Shown here in pieces: positions 1-7,789 of a stretch of DNA of 56,604 nucleotides. Origin of the DNA: Candidatus Methanoperedens sp. (GTDB lineage: Archaea > Halobacteriota > Methanosarcinia > Methanosarcinales > Methanoperedenaceae); assembly GCA_027460465.1 (NCBI GenBank), contig JAPZAV010000001.1, positions 1 through 56,604 on the forward strand, given 5' to 3'. Position numbers and translations under genes: made by a program. Every line of letters starts with the position of its first letter. Position 1 is the stretch's first letter. The notes beneath the pieces were generated by a model that was not told the origin of the DNA, ran no database searches, and saw only the letters and a program-made list of their open reading frames with translations.

Positions 1-302
1 CAGCTGGCTGGTCTAAGACGTTCAATTGGAAGATAAAGCCCAATGGCGCCTGGACTAATGGCAATGCTCCAATTAATGTTTTAATTACATTTTATGATAT
101 TAAGAGCAAAGAAAGTAAAAAAATTGAATTCACCATAGCCAACCCTTACATTCTTGACGAGCAATACTCTGGCTCCATCCCCACACTAGTCCAGACCTCA
201 GGCATCACACCCGGCGCCGCTGCGCCAATGAAGGCGCCGTTTGTCCCAGTGATCGCAGCGCTTGCGGTAATGTTGGCGATATGGTGGTGGAGGCGCGGGT
301 AA
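1..302 (+). CDS. Sarcinarray-type exported protein, C-terminal part (5' end outside window)
   Basis: The reading frame is open from the window edge to a TAA at 300-302, giving about 99 residues without a start. The visible part contains the run NGAWTNGNAPINV and the motif FTIANPYILDEQY. It closes with a Pro-rich linker, a hydrophobic segment (APFVPVIAALAVMLAIWW) and RRG. This is the layout of an archaeal surface protein with a C-terminal anchor/sorting-type tail. The complete paralogue at 633-1232 matches it closely along its length, so the two are tandem copies. The match to the sarcinarray (MAST domain) family of Methanosarcinales is from memory of that family. Function is unknown and the location is probably the cell surface. 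Confidence 0.7.
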   Translation, partial: AGWSKTFNWKIKPNGAWTNGNAPINVLITFYDIKSKESKKIEFTIANPYILDEQYSGSIPTLVQTSGITPGAAAPMKAPFVPVIAALAVMLAIWWWRRG

Positions 303-342
303 ATCCGGGTGTTGCCTGTAATGCCACCACTGGATCATAACA

Positions 343-636
343 GTGAATTCATGGAAGATAGATGTTGAGGGTGAGTTCGTGAAGTTTGTGGTTTATGACG
401 CTGATAATGAGGTTCATCCGAATGCTATTTTCGGGCATGATGCACAGGTGTATGTGAGAAGAGAGGAGAGCATTTTAGATTCATTAAATAACTATAGAAG
501 AATCGGAGATAATCTGCCTATTAAATTCAGCTTCACAACAGGAACTTTCATTGCAGTACCTCCAGGTAAAATATCAGGTGTAGGAGATAAGAATTCATTG
601 GATCCTGTTGAAGAATCACCGGGATGGAAAATATGA
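343..636 (+). CDS. Hypothetical protein between two sarcinarray-type genes
   Basis: The frame encodes 97 residues with a GTG start; an in-frame stop lies at 319-321, so no longer version is available. No signal peptide, membrane segment or Cys is visible. The sequence looks like a compact beta-rich domain. Its 3' end overlaps the next gene by a few bases, which suggests co-transcription. The start codon is weak and no clear Shine-Dalgarno site precedes it, so it may be the tail of a gene that lost its 5' part. I do not recognise the family. Confidence 0.4.
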   Translation: MNSWKIDVEGEFVKFVVYDADNEVHPNAIFGHDAQVYVRREESILDSLNNYRRIGDNLPIKFSFTTGTFIAVPPGKISGVGDKNSLDPVEESPGWKI

Positions 637-1232
637 AATTTAGAATTTCAATCGCAATTATATCTATAATACTAATTTTTAATCTGCAAATAATTGCTGC
701 AGAAGAGAATGAGTATGGAATTGTTAAGGCATGGTTTAATGAAAAAAATGCAACTTCAGAAACTATAAAGGGTATAAAGTTAAAGGTTGGGGAACCGGTC
801 GAAGTCAAAGTTGAGATCATATCTAAAATTAATGGGCATGTGTTTGTAAAAATAAAAGAACCTGGAATTACAAAGGCCTTCGATGTATTAAGTGGGCCGA
901 CAAAACAAGATCAATCTATCGATAATTATGATATAACGAATGGATGGTCCCAAACATATACTTGGACTATTGCTCCCAATGGCGCCTGGAAAAATGGAAA
1001 TGCGCCAATAAATATTTTTGTCCAATTTTTCAATATGAAAACAAAAGATAGTAAAATGATTGAATTCACCATAGCCAATCCCCATATCCTCGACGAGCAG
1101 TACCCAGGCTCAACTCCAGCCAAGACCTCAGGCATAACACCTGGCGCCACTGCGCCAAAGGAGGCGCCGTTTGTCCCTGTGATTGCGGTGCTTGCGGTGA
1201 TGATGGCGATATGGTTGTGGAGGCGCGGGTGA
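633..1232 (+). CDS. Sarcinarray-type exported protein with C-terminal hydrophobic anchor
   Basis: The protein has 199 residues from the ATG at 633; an in-frame ATG at 624 is the alternative. The 633 start has a GGATGG-like site 7-8 bases upstream and gives a clean signal peptide (about 1-23). The mature domain (about 25-150) begins YGIVKAWFN and ends FTIANPHILDEQY. A Thr/Pro/Ala linker follows, then a hydrophobic helix (APFVPVIAVLAVMMAIWL) and RRG. The tail has a PGF/PEF-CTERM-like plan but not the consensus, so it may be processed by an archaeosortase variant or simply stay as an anchor. It is a tandem paralogue of the gene at the window edge. The family assignment is by resemblance; its role is unknown. 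Confidence 0.65.
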   Translation: MKFRISIAIISIILIFNLQIIAAEENEYGIVKAWFNEKNATSETIKGIKLKVGEPVEVKVEIISKINGHVFVKIKEPGITKAFDVLSGPTKQDQSIDNYDITNGWSQTYTWTIAPNGAWKNGNAPINIFVQFFNMKTKDSKMIEFTIANPHILDEQYPGSTPAKTSGITPGATAPKEAPFVPVIAVLAVMMAIWLWRRG

Positions 1233-1307
1233 TCCAGGAATTGCATTTCAAAATTACATTTTGAGCTTTGAAAAAATTTATACGAAAAAGCGTTATCTAA
1301 GTAAAAT

Positions 1308-1421
1308 ATGCCTGAAGAAGAGCTCCGAAAGCTCTTTAATAAGAATACTATTATCGTCGAACATTTCATTAAGCCAGGGGTAGAGATCAGAAGGATTGTA
1401 AATGGAATTGGAAACAAATAA
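1308..1421 (+). CDS. Possible small protein of 37 residues
   Basis: A short frame from the ATG at 1308 to the TAA at 1419 encodes a charged peptide starting MPEEELRKLFNK. Codon use looks coding-like (Glu, Lys, Ile rich). No good ribosome site precedes it, and a TAT-rich stretch lies about 25 bases upstream. It may be a genuine small protein or the 5' remnant of a lost gene. There is no recognised family. Confidence 0.25.
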   Translation: MPEEELRKLFNKNTIIVEHFIKPGVEIRRIVNGIGNK

Positions 1422-1490
1422 TGAAATCATATTGAAATATAATGACTGCAGTTTCGTTAAAAAGTATCTGCGTTCATCGGCATCCTGCCC

Positions 1491-1572
1491 GCCGCAATGC
1501 AGAGACGCGTATGCCCTGGGGCATACGTGGATGCGCCCTCCCGAGGCGCGACTCGGGGTGTTCATCTGCGGT
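1491..1572 (+). other. GC-rich fold-back element upstream of cobZ
   Basis: Three pairings nest in 82 bases. An outer GCCGCA/TGCGGT stem (1491-1496 with 1567-1572) encloses a perfect 9-bp hairpin, CGTATGCCC at 1508-1516 with GGGCATACG at 1519-1527. It also encloses a second hairpin with two mutually exclusive pairings: GCGCC/GGCGC (1533-1549) or CCCGAG/CTCGGG (1540-1557). A TATA-like TTTAAATA follows at 1572-1579. If that is the cobZ promoter, the element lies upstream of the transcript and could be an operator or the terminator of the previous unit. No B12-box sequence of the known cobalamin riboswitch is visible. Confidence 0.4.
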
Positions 1573-1651
1573 TTAAATACGTTTCATAGCATCAAACAGC
1601 CTTCAAATCTTATTCTCATCGTTAATAGCGGTTAATAATCAGGAGAAAATC

Positions 1652-2176
1652 ATGAAATTATCCTCAATAAAAGGAAAAAAGAAAAAGCACCAGCCAGAAG
1701 AGGTCGGTAAAAGGAATACCAGGAGTATGATCAAAGTACTCGAAGATGCCGGGATCTCTGAAGAAGTGCTCGTTTCCACAGCCATGGAATTATATGTGCC
1801 GCATCCCGGGGTCGAGAATAAAGAAATTGCAGAGCAGGTCTTCAAAAGAGAGCTAAGACTTGCACTCTCAGATCCCAATCTGTGCATATTATTATACGCC
1901 GGCATGTTGCTTGAAAAAGAAGGAGAGAAAGGAGAACTGCCAGGCATGAGCAGGGAGAATTTCCGCAAAGACCTGACCTATCTTATTGTGGACGAGGTGC
2001 TCGGGATGAGCATCGCCAAATACATCAGCGGGGACAAAGGGATCTTTGAATACGTGAGGTTTGATAAATCAAAGCCAGGCATCCTGTCCGAACTTGGACC
2101 TTTCATGGACGACGTGATCGCAGGGCTTGTGGGAGGCGTATCTGCAAATATGTACACACGGGGAAAAGATGAGTGA
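1652..2176 (+). CDS. cobZ: Alpha-ribazole phosphatase CobZ
   Basis: The protein is 174 residues, close to the archaeal CobZ length. It resembles CobZ of Methanosarcina, which removes phosphate from alpha-ribazole phosphate or cobalamin phosphate in the last steps of B12 assembly and replaces bacterial CobC. It has a basic Lys-rich N-terminus, a helical body and a Gly-rich end (DDVIAGLVGGVSANM), as in phosphatidylglycerophosphatase-A-like proteins. The ATG is preceded by CAGGAGAAAATC, a good Shine-Dalgarno site. It overlaps cobS by 8 bases, and cobS in turn overlaps cobY, so the three form one operon for nucleotide-loop assembly. Confidence 0.85.
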   Translation: MKLSSIKGKKKKHQPEEVGKRNTRSMIKVLEDAGISEEVLVSTAMELYVPHPGVENKEIAEQVFKRELRLALSDPNLCILLYAGMLLEKEGEKGELPGMSRENFRKDLTYLIVDEVLGMSIAKYISGDKGIFEYVRFDKSKPGILSELGPFMDDVIAGLVGGVSANMYTRGKDE

Positions 2177-2930
2177 ATTTCTTTCTGCCCTCCGTTCAGG
2201 CTTTGGCTTTCTCACGACCATACCGGTTGGCATAACTATGGAAGGCATTGAGAAACTCATGAAGCACATATACCTTTTCCCTGTGGTCGGCGCTGTGATG
2301 GGCTTGCTGATCGGCGGGACAGGTTATGCGGCTTCGATCATATTTCCCCCGATTCTGATATCTGTCACGGTGATCATCTCCATTTATTTCCTCACAGGGT
2401 TCAACCATATTGACGGGCTTGCTGATTTCGGAGATGGGATCGCAGCGCACGGTACTAAAGAAAAGAAGATCGCTGCCATGCGCGATACCGCTGTGGGTAC
2501 AGGTGGTATGATCTTCTGTGTGATAGCGATTCTTGGTATTTTCTCGTCTTCCCTTTCCATAGCAGAGATCGACACGCTTTCGCTCCCCTTTGCCCTGATC
2601 GTTGCCGAGATAAGCGCAAAACAGACCATGGTCACGGTCGCAGCATTTGGCACAAAGCTTCATCAGGGATTTGGAGCGATCACAGTTGATAATGCGAACA
2701 CCTCGGACTTTGTGACAGGAATGGTTTTTTCAGGAGCAGTGTGTTTTCTTGTCCTTGGCATCTATGGCATCATGGCACTGATAATATCCCAGCTTGCAGG
2801 GATTCTTGTGCTTAACACAGCCAACAGGAATTTCGGAGGCGTGAGCGGGGATGTGGTCGGTGCCTCAAACGAAGTGGGCAGACTGGCAGCCCTGCTCTTT
2901 ATCGGAGGGGTCTCATGGATGCTGTTGTGA
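2169..2930 (+). CDS. cobS: Adenosylcobinamide-GDP ribazoletransferase (cobalamin synthase) CobS
   Basis: This integral membrane enzyme joins adenosylcobinamide-GDP to alpha-ribazole (or its phosphate), the final condensation in cobalamin synthesis. The 253-residue protein has several hydrophobic segments and the family signatures GFNHIDGLADFGDG (about residues 77-90) and FGGVSGDVVGASNEVGR near the C-terminus. Both are acidic motifs expected to bind metal. The ATG at 2169 lies inside the end of cobZ and gives the usual family N-terminus (phase LSALRSGFGFLTTIPVG). An upstream in-frame GTG at 2127 would add residues the family lacks. The 3' end overlaps cobY by 16 bases. Confidence 0.92.
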   Translation: MSEFLSALRSGFGFLTTIPVGITMEGIEKLMKHIYLFPVVGAVMGLLIGGTGYAASIIFPPILISVTVIISIYFLTGFNHIDGLADFGDGIAAHGTKEKKIAAMRDTAVGTGGMIFCVIAILGIFSSSLSIAEIDTLSLPFALIVAEISAKQTMVTVAAFGTKLHQGFGAITVDNANTSDFVTGMVFSGAVCFLVLGIYGIMALIISQLAGILVLNTANRNFGGVSGDVVGASNEVGRLAALLFIGGVSWMLL

Positions 2931-3553
2931 TGGCAGGAGGGATGGGAAGGCGGCTTGGAAAGGATGAGAAGCCCCTTACAGATCTCCTGGGAAAACCAAT
3001 GATACATTATGTGATTTCAGCTCTACTTGATTCAAAGAACATAGACCGGATATTTATTGCGACCTCACCCAGGGTCAGGAAAACTGTATCGTGGGTCTCT
3101 GATTTCACCAGAAGCCATGCCGGTGTTGAGCTGATACAGACACCTGGAGAAGGTTTTGTGAATGATATGGTAATGGCAGTAGAAAGAGCTGGAATAAAAG
3201 GGAAGGTGTTCATAATAATGGCTGATCTGCCCCTTGTTACAGGTGAACTGATAGACAGGATAATAAATAAATACAATGAAGCCGCCACACCCGCGCTTTC
3301 CGTTCACATGAGGCTTGAAGTGTTCAATAACCTGGGTCTTCGTCCCGACACGGTATTCCATAAGAACGGCGGGTTCATAGTCCCGTGCGGTATAAACATT
3401 CTCAATGCAGACAGGATCCACGAGGAACAGGAAGATTATAACCTGATCCTGGCTGATGAGGAACTGGCGCTGAACGTAAATACGGTGGAAGATCTTGCAG
3501 TGTGCGAGAAAAAGCTCACGAAAGCTTATAAGAGGATAATACAAAATGAATGA
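2915..3553 (+). CDS. cobY: NTP:adenosylcobinamide-phosphate guanylyltransferase CobY
   Basis: The 212-residue nucleotidyltransferase activates adenosylcobinamide phosphate with GTP, giving adenosylcobinamide-GDP for CobS. It is the archaeal replacement for the bacterial CobU transferase activity. The N-terminal nucleotide-binding signature MDAVVMAGGMGRRLG is followed by KPL, as in MobA/GlmU-like Rossmann transferases, and MADLPLV (about residues 107-113) supplies the metal-binding Asp. It overlaps cobS upstream and the 56-residue Cys protein downstream by 8 bases, so translation is likely coupled. Confidence 0.9.
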   Translation: MDAVVMAGGMGRRLGKDEKPLTDLLGKPMIHYVISALLDSKNIDRIFIATSPRVRKTVSWVSDFTRSHAGVELIQTPGEGFVNDMVMAVERAGIKGKVFIIMADLPLVTGELIDRIINKYNEAATPALSVHMRLEVFNNLGLRPDTVFHKNGGFIVPCGINILNADRIHEEQEDYNLILADEELALNVNTVEDLAVCEKKLTKAYKRIIQNE

Positions 3554-3716
3554 ATCAGCGGCAAAAAATAATCCATACGTATCCCTGATCTGCACGCACT
3601 GCGAATTTTATAAAGATGATGATGTCGAACTTGAATGTGCTGCATTCAAGGTATTGAAAAGAATGCTCCAGAAGGGCATCATCACGCAGGAAGAGGTAAA
3701 GGATGCGTTCGGATAA
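3546..3716 (+). CDS. 56-residue cysteine-containing protein preceding a radical SAM enzyme
   Basis: This small frame starts at an ATG inside the cobY stop region and ends at a TAA (3714-3716) inside the start of the radical SAM gene, so it is overlapped on both sides. It has CTHC at residues 16-19 and a third Cys at 31, then an amphipathic basic helix (FKVLKRMLQKGIIT) and an acidic tail. The coupled overlaps and coding-like composition argue that it is real. It could be a small iron- or zinc-binding partner of the radical SAM protein, or a peptide substrate that the enzyme modifies. Neither role is demonstrated. Confidence 0.65.
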   Translation: MNESAAKNNPYVSLICTHCEFYKDDDVELECAAFKVLKRMLQKGIITQEEVKDAFG

Positions 3717-4887
3717 GCTCTATCCTGTGCTCGCTCCAGGCTGCGTGCTTCGGAGGCTTGAAAGCCCTTTTGCATACAGGATCCATGAAGACCAGTTATA
3801 TGAACTGGATGAGGAGGCATTTGAATTTTTAAGAAAATGTGACGGCATGACCCCTTACTCGGAACATGATGCAGGGGATGAAGTCCAGAAAACCATAGAA
3901 TACATGCTTGACGAAGGGATACTCGATCTCAGGGATGCACCTTTGCAAAGGAAGATCAAAATAGAGCAGTCGCCGATACCTTCACTGCGCTATCTTCTGT
4001 TCAATATAACAGATAGATGCAATTTGAAATGCAGACACTGCTTTCTTGGAAATGCCGGCAGCAGGGAAATAAGACCTGAACTTTTTGAAAAAGCGGTATC
4101 TCAGTTCGAAGAAATGGGCGGGATGAAGCTCATGATCTCAGGCGGAGAGCCGCTGATCCACTCTGGATTCTGGGATCTTATGGATGCAGCGGCTTCATAT
4201 GAGCTCAGGATAATTCTTCTTTCAAACGGGACATTGATAGACAGGATCGTGGCAAAAAAGCTCTCATCATACGTGGATGAAGTGCAGGTCAGCATAGATG
4301 GCATACAGGGGCACGACATGCTTCGAGGAAAAGGCACTTATGATAAAGCCATGTCAGGGATCTTTGCTCTTCAAAGCTTCAATATCCCTGTTTCTATTGC
4401 TACCATGGTGCACAGGCATGATATCCTGGAATTTGAGGCAATGCAGAAGCTTTTTTCTGATCTTCATATCCTTTCATGGAGCGTGGATGTGCCATGCGAA
4501 GCCGGCAGCCTGAAGGAGAACCCTGATTTCATACTTCTACCTGAGGAGGCAGCACCTTTCTTAAGTTACGGTTTTGGCGCAGGAGCGCACGAGAGCACCG
4601 GAAACCATACCTGCGGCTCGCACCTCTGCGCTGTATCGCCCGAAGGAGAGGTAAGTAGATGCGGGTTTTTCGAGAATGAGCCTGCCGGAGATGTAAGCGA
4701 TCTCAAAGGGGCATGGATGAGATTATGCAAAAATTATCTGTGGACGCTTGATATGCTTGAGTGCAGCGATTGCGAAGTCGTTCATGATTGCAGGGGAGGA
4801 TGTCGTTTCAGGGCAAAGCTTCATAAAGGGATGCTGGCTCCAGATCCGATTGTCTGCCATGCCAATAGCATTCTGAAATATCTATGA
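3703..4887 (+). CDS. Radical SAM protein with C-terminal SPASM-type cysteines
   Basis: The enzyme has 394 residues. The first 85 form a small wHTH/RRE-like region reminiscent of PqqD-type recognition domains. The radical SAM core starts at about residue 95, with the cluster motif CNLKCRHC (C106, C110, C113) and SGGEPL in the SAM-binding strand. The C-terminal third carries many Cys (CGSHLC, SRCGFF, CSDCEVVHDCRGGCRF and a last CHAN), the pattern of SPASM auxiliary Fe-S clusters. Such enzymes modify peptides or act in heme d1 and heme biosynthesis (NirJ/AhbC/AhbD-like). It overlaps the upstream 56-residue protein by 14 bases and ends in convergent overlap with the next gene. The substrate is unknown. 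Confidence 0.8.
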   Translation: MRSDKLYPVLAPGCVLRRLESPFAYRIHEDQLYELDEEAFEFLRKCDGMTPYSEHDAGDEVQKTIEYMLDEGILDLRDAPLQRKIKIEQSPIPSLRYLLFNITDRCNLKCRHCFLGNAGSREIRPELFEKAVSQFEEMGGMKLMISGGEPLIHSGFWDLMDAAASYELRIILLSNGTLIDRIVAKKLSSYVDEVQVSIDGIQGHDMLRGKGTYDKAMSGIFALQSFNIPVSIATMVHRHDILEFEAMQKLFSDLHILSWSVDVPCEAGSLKENPDFILLPEEAAPFLSYGFGAGAHESTGNHTCGSHLCAVSPEGEVSRCGFFENEPAGDVSDLKGAWMRLCKNYLWTLDMLECSDCEVVHDCRGGCRFRAKLHKGMLAPDPIVCHANSILKYL

Positions 4888-5490
4888 TGTTTCCGCTGCA
4901 GGCGCGGGAGCCTCAATGTACATCTTTTTGGTTTTCATGAACTCCCTTGCCCTCTTCATCGCTGTTGCATAAGCAAACATCCATCCCTCATTGATCATAA
5001 TGGTCCCGTCCCTTATGGTCTCTTTGCTCACACTTCCTGCGCTGAACTCTATGATCAACTGAATCGTTGCCATACATGCGGCTGAGTATTCATCCATTTC
5101 CCGGTCCTCTGTTGCAATATCATGGAGCAGCATTTTGAAAATTGTCCTGAATTTACCTGTGGGGATGATATCCTGTCCCCCGACCTTTACTAGAACATTG
5201 ATCTCGACAAGGTCGCTGATCAATTTGGTTACTCTATTTTCTTCCCACTGCTCGACCGGATTGTCTGTAAGCTCGTAGGCTGCCCAAACATCCCTCAGCA
5301 GCCCTTCCAGTTCCTCCTTATTTTCGGATCTTTTGAGTGCATATTCTGATGATTTCAATTCAGGTATTGTGGAGATATAAAGCCTGAGAAGATTATGCAA
5401 TTTTTCGCCATCTTCTCCCTCCACTACCTTCATCTTTTTGAGAATCTCGTACTCGAGGTCGCTCAGGGTGACGGTCAATTCTTTTGGCAT
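4882..5490 (-). CDS. Hypothetical acidic helical protein, 202 residues
   Basis: The frame runs from MPKELTVTLSDLEYEILKKMK to an Ala/Pro-rich tail. The sequence is mostly helical and acidic, with no signal peptide, membrane segment or metal motif. The first 25 residues resemble a ribbon-helix-helix or short HTH start, but this is weak. It converges with the radical SAM gene (6-base overlap) and follows the Cys-rich gene at 5545-5922 on the same strand. I do not recognise the family. Confidence 0.65.
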   Translation of the reverse strand: MPKELTVTLSDLEYEILKKMKVVEGEDGEKLHNLLRLYISTIPELKSSEYALKRSENKEELEGLLRDVWAAYELTDNPVEQWEENRVTKLISDLVEINVLVKVGGQDIIPTGKFRTIFKMLLHDIATEDREMDEYSAACMATIQLIIEFSAGSVSKETIRDGTIMINEGWMFAYATAMKRAREFMKTKKMYIEAPAPAAETS

Positions 5491-5544
5491 TTAGCACCTT
5501 CAGGAAGAAACGACCTCAAGAGATTCGCATCATAGCAGCATAAT

Positions 5545-5922
5545 TCATTCAACCAGCTCCGCCACAAAGAGGCATTCTTCTTTACCCTCAAGGACGCAGA
5601 ATGCGCCTTTCTTGCAATAGTATCGAGGATCAAGATGTTTTCTGGCCATCTCCCCAAAAAAACCTCTGAATATATCGCAATAGCTGCATTTCTTCCCGCT
5701 CAATTGCAGCCCTTTCAACCTGAAATTCACCTTTTTTTCAAGCACCTCGATGGACACAGTTATGCCGTCTTTTTCAAATTCCTTCTGGATATCCTCGAGC
5801 TTCGAAGTCTTGATGTCAATAGCAGCCTGCTCCCCGGCCTCGAACATCAGGACCGAGTTCGCTGATTCGGTCACAACATTATTGCATACTTTTGTGTAGG
5901 ATTCTAGAAATCTCCTGAACAA
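5545..5922 (-). CDS. Hypothetical cysteine-rich protein, 125 residues (V4R-like pattern)
   Basis: The protein begins at a TTG codon with a plausible AGGT site upstream. The N-terminal half is alpha/beta. The C-terminal half has CSYC (79-82) followed by Cys 103, 109 and 117 in the spacing of small Zn- or Fe-binding domains such as V4R/4-vinyl-reductase-like proteins. That comparison is only pattern-based. It is transcribed ahead of the gene at 4882-5490, with a 54-base gap. Confidence 0.6.
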   Translation of the reverse strand: MFRRFLESYTKVCNNVVTESANSVLMFEAGEQAAIDIKTSKLEDIQKEFEKDGITVSIEVLEKKVNFRLKGLQLSGKKCSYCDIFRGFFGEMARKHLDPRYYCKKGAFCVLEGKEECLFVAELVE

Positions 5923-6156
5923 TTACTCACGACCTGTATTCAATATTCAGTCGCATTCCATATATAATAAGCCTATCGATAATAAAAATATCCCTTTCAT
6001 GCTTTATGGGAAAAAGAAAAGCTTATTATCATCATGAATTATCTCTCTGGTGAGAGTTAATATTCATACCTGAAGGTGAAAATATATAATTGGTGCAAGA
6101 GAATATCTGGAAGGTATCGGGAAAACAACCAGTGATGCTGATATCCAGGGGAAACC
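5923..6156. promoter_or_regulatory. Divergent intergenic region with AT-rich promoter elements
   Basis: The 234-base spacer separates divergent genes. TATA-like stretches lie near 5961-5970 (ATATATAATA) for the minus gene and near 6080-6090 (AAATATATAATT) for the permuted binding-protein gene. A short CTCTCT/AGAG fold lies near 6045. No RNA gene is seen. Confidence 0.35.
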
Positions 6157-7212
6157 ATGAAAAAATATATTTATATCAGCATTATTTTATCAATAGGTTT
6201 ACTGATAATTTTATTTGCAGGTATGACTCTATTTGAAAAAGATGGTGCTCAAAAGCGGATTTATGTTGTATCCCTGACCCCGGATGAAATGCTGTCAGGT
6301 CTCAAGAACAGAACCATAGCAGGATTCATCTCATGGGAACCCTACCCGGCAGAGGCGGTGGCTGAGGGATATGGAAGGTATCTTGTCAATTCAACGGACA
6401 TCTGGGAAAACCATCCTGAGTGCGTGCTTGCTGTCTCAGGAAATCTCAGAGACGAAAAAATGGTAAGAGCTCTCGTCTGGGCGCAGATAAAGAGCACAAG
6501 GTTCATCAACGATCCCGCAAACCGGGAAGCAGTCCTTCAATACAGTTCTGAATTAACAGGAATGGATAAGATGACTTCAGCAGCAGCGATCAATAACACG
6601 ATATTTATCGAATTTCCTTACATGAGCGAGATGAAAAAAGGATTCGAGATACTGAACAATGCCGGTGGTTTCAAAAAGGATCCAGCATCCCTGGGCTATA
6701 AGGATGCGGACGATTTTCTATCCAAGATAATATCTGACAGATATTACAATGAAATCAGAAGAAATCTTGATTCTGATCCAGACTGGACTCCCCCCGCTGT
6801 TAATGGAAGCCTGAGAGTGGGAATCATAGAAAAAGATATTCATAATCTGGGTATGTATGTTGCACAGAAAGAGGGCTACTTTGAACGCATCGGCCTTATC
6901 CAGGACAGGAATCTTTATTTCTTGAAATTCAGGAACGGAAGGGCAATTACAACTGCCTTCAGCCATCGTGATGTAGATGCTGCGGTTTTTGGTGCGACCC
7001 AGGTTCTCAGGTATGCGATAGACGATAACGGAAAGATCTATATTGTCAGCGGGGCGAACACTGGAGGAACTGCGCTCGTGGTGAGAAAGGATTCTGATAT
7101 CAGCTCCATTGATGACCTGGACGGCAAAACAATCGCCACCCCTGGTTTTGGCTCAATCCAGGACGTTATAATGAGAAAGATGTTTGAAAGTTTTGAGATA
7201 AGGACGGTGTAG
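6157..7212 (+). CDS. Membrane-anchored ABC substrate-binding protein with circularly permuted lobes
   Basis: The protein has 351 residues and an N-terminal membrane/signal segment (about 4-24). Residues 33-205 correspond to the second part of an NMT1/SsuA-type binding protein: RIYVVSLTPDEMLSGLKN, then FISWEPYPAEAV and the long C-terminal helices. Residues 217-351 correspond to the first part: GSLRVGIIEKD, LGMYVAQKEGYFERIGL, then DLDGKTIATPGFGSIQDV and a stop just after FEIRTV. Joined end to start, the two pieces make one complete binding protein, so the order is permuted. It could also be a remnant of a tandem two-domain gene. No permease or ATPase gene is adjacent. The ligand is unknown; relatives bind nitrate, sulfonates or thiamine precursors. 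Confidence 0.7.
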   Translation: MKKYIYISIILSIGLLIILFAGMTLFEKDGAQKRIYVVSLTPDEMLSGLKNRTIAGFISWEPYPAEAVAEGYGRYLVNSTDIWENHPECVLAVSGNLRDEKMVRALVWAQIKSTRFINDPANREAVLQYSSELTGMDKMTSAAAINNTIFIEFPYMSEMKKGFEILNNAGGFKKDPASLGYKDADDFLSKIISDRYYNEIRRNLDSDPDWTPPAVNGSLRVGIIEKDIHNLGMYVAQKEGYFERIGLIQDRNLYFLKFRNGRAITTAFSHRDVDAAVFGATQVLRYAIDDNGKIYIVSGANTGGTALVVRKDSDISSIDDLDGKTIATPGFGSIQDVIMRKMFESFEIRTV

Positions 7213-7215
7213 AGC

Positions 7216-7710
7216 ATGAAAATAGGCATAATTTCGGATACACATGACAATTTAACGGCTATTGATGAGGCAGCAAAGATCTTCAAGAAGGTGGGAGCTG
7301 GCCTGATCATCCATGCTGGAGACTGGAACGCTCCATTTTCACTGGTCAGGCTTGCCATGGCAAAGATCAGGATAGTGGGGATCTTTGGAAACGTGGATGG
7401 TGAACGGGAGTATTTAAAGACGAAGGCAAAAGATACGGGTGCAGAACTGCTCGGGGAATTTGGAGAATTAGAGATAGAAGGAACTAAAATGGCCATAATT
7501 CATGGAAAAGATGAACGGATCGTGGATGCACTGGCGAAAAGCGGCCAGTACAGCGCAGTGATCAGAGGGCATACCCACAAACAGGAGGTCAGGGAATTGG
7601 GTTCAACACTCGTCATAAATCCTGGAGAGGCGTGTGGGTATCTTACAGATAAAAGAACTGTTGCGATTTTGGATACCTTGAACCTGGAAGTTGAAGTGAT
7701 CGAATTTTGA
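7216..7710 (+). CDS. YfcE/MJ0936-type metallophosphoesterase
   Basis: The 164-residue calcineurin-like phosphodiesterase has the expected metal-binding motifs in order: ISDTHDN (7-13), HAGDW, FGNVDGE, HGKDE and RGHTHK. The length matches the single-domain archaeal family (MJ0936), which hydrolyses phosphodiester model substrates and cyclic nucleotides in vitro; the natural substrate is unknown. It starts 3 bases after the truncated end of the binding-protein gene and may share its transcript. Confidence 0.85.
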   Translation: MKIGIISDTHDNLTAIDEAAKIFKKVGAGLIIHAGDWNAPFSLVRLAMAKIRIVGIFGNVDGEREYLKTKAKDTGAELLGEFGELEIEGTKMAIIHGKDERIVDALAKSGQYSAVIRGHTHKQEVRELGSTLVINPGEACGYLTDKRTVAILDTLNLEVEVIEF

Positions 7711-7789
7711 AGTGAAAAAATTTGCGTTCAGATCTTCTGACATCACCAAAATGATTATGCTTGGCGTGAACAAATACGCAGGACAAGCA

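Noticed and set aside
1402-1635. 77-residue plus-strand frame with Cys and Pro-rich middle
   Set aside because: It runs through the GC-rich fold-back element, has no family resemblance and no ribosome site.
2196-2663. Long minus-strand frame opposite cobS
   Set aside because: Shadow of a well-supported gene on the other strand; composition is not protein-like.
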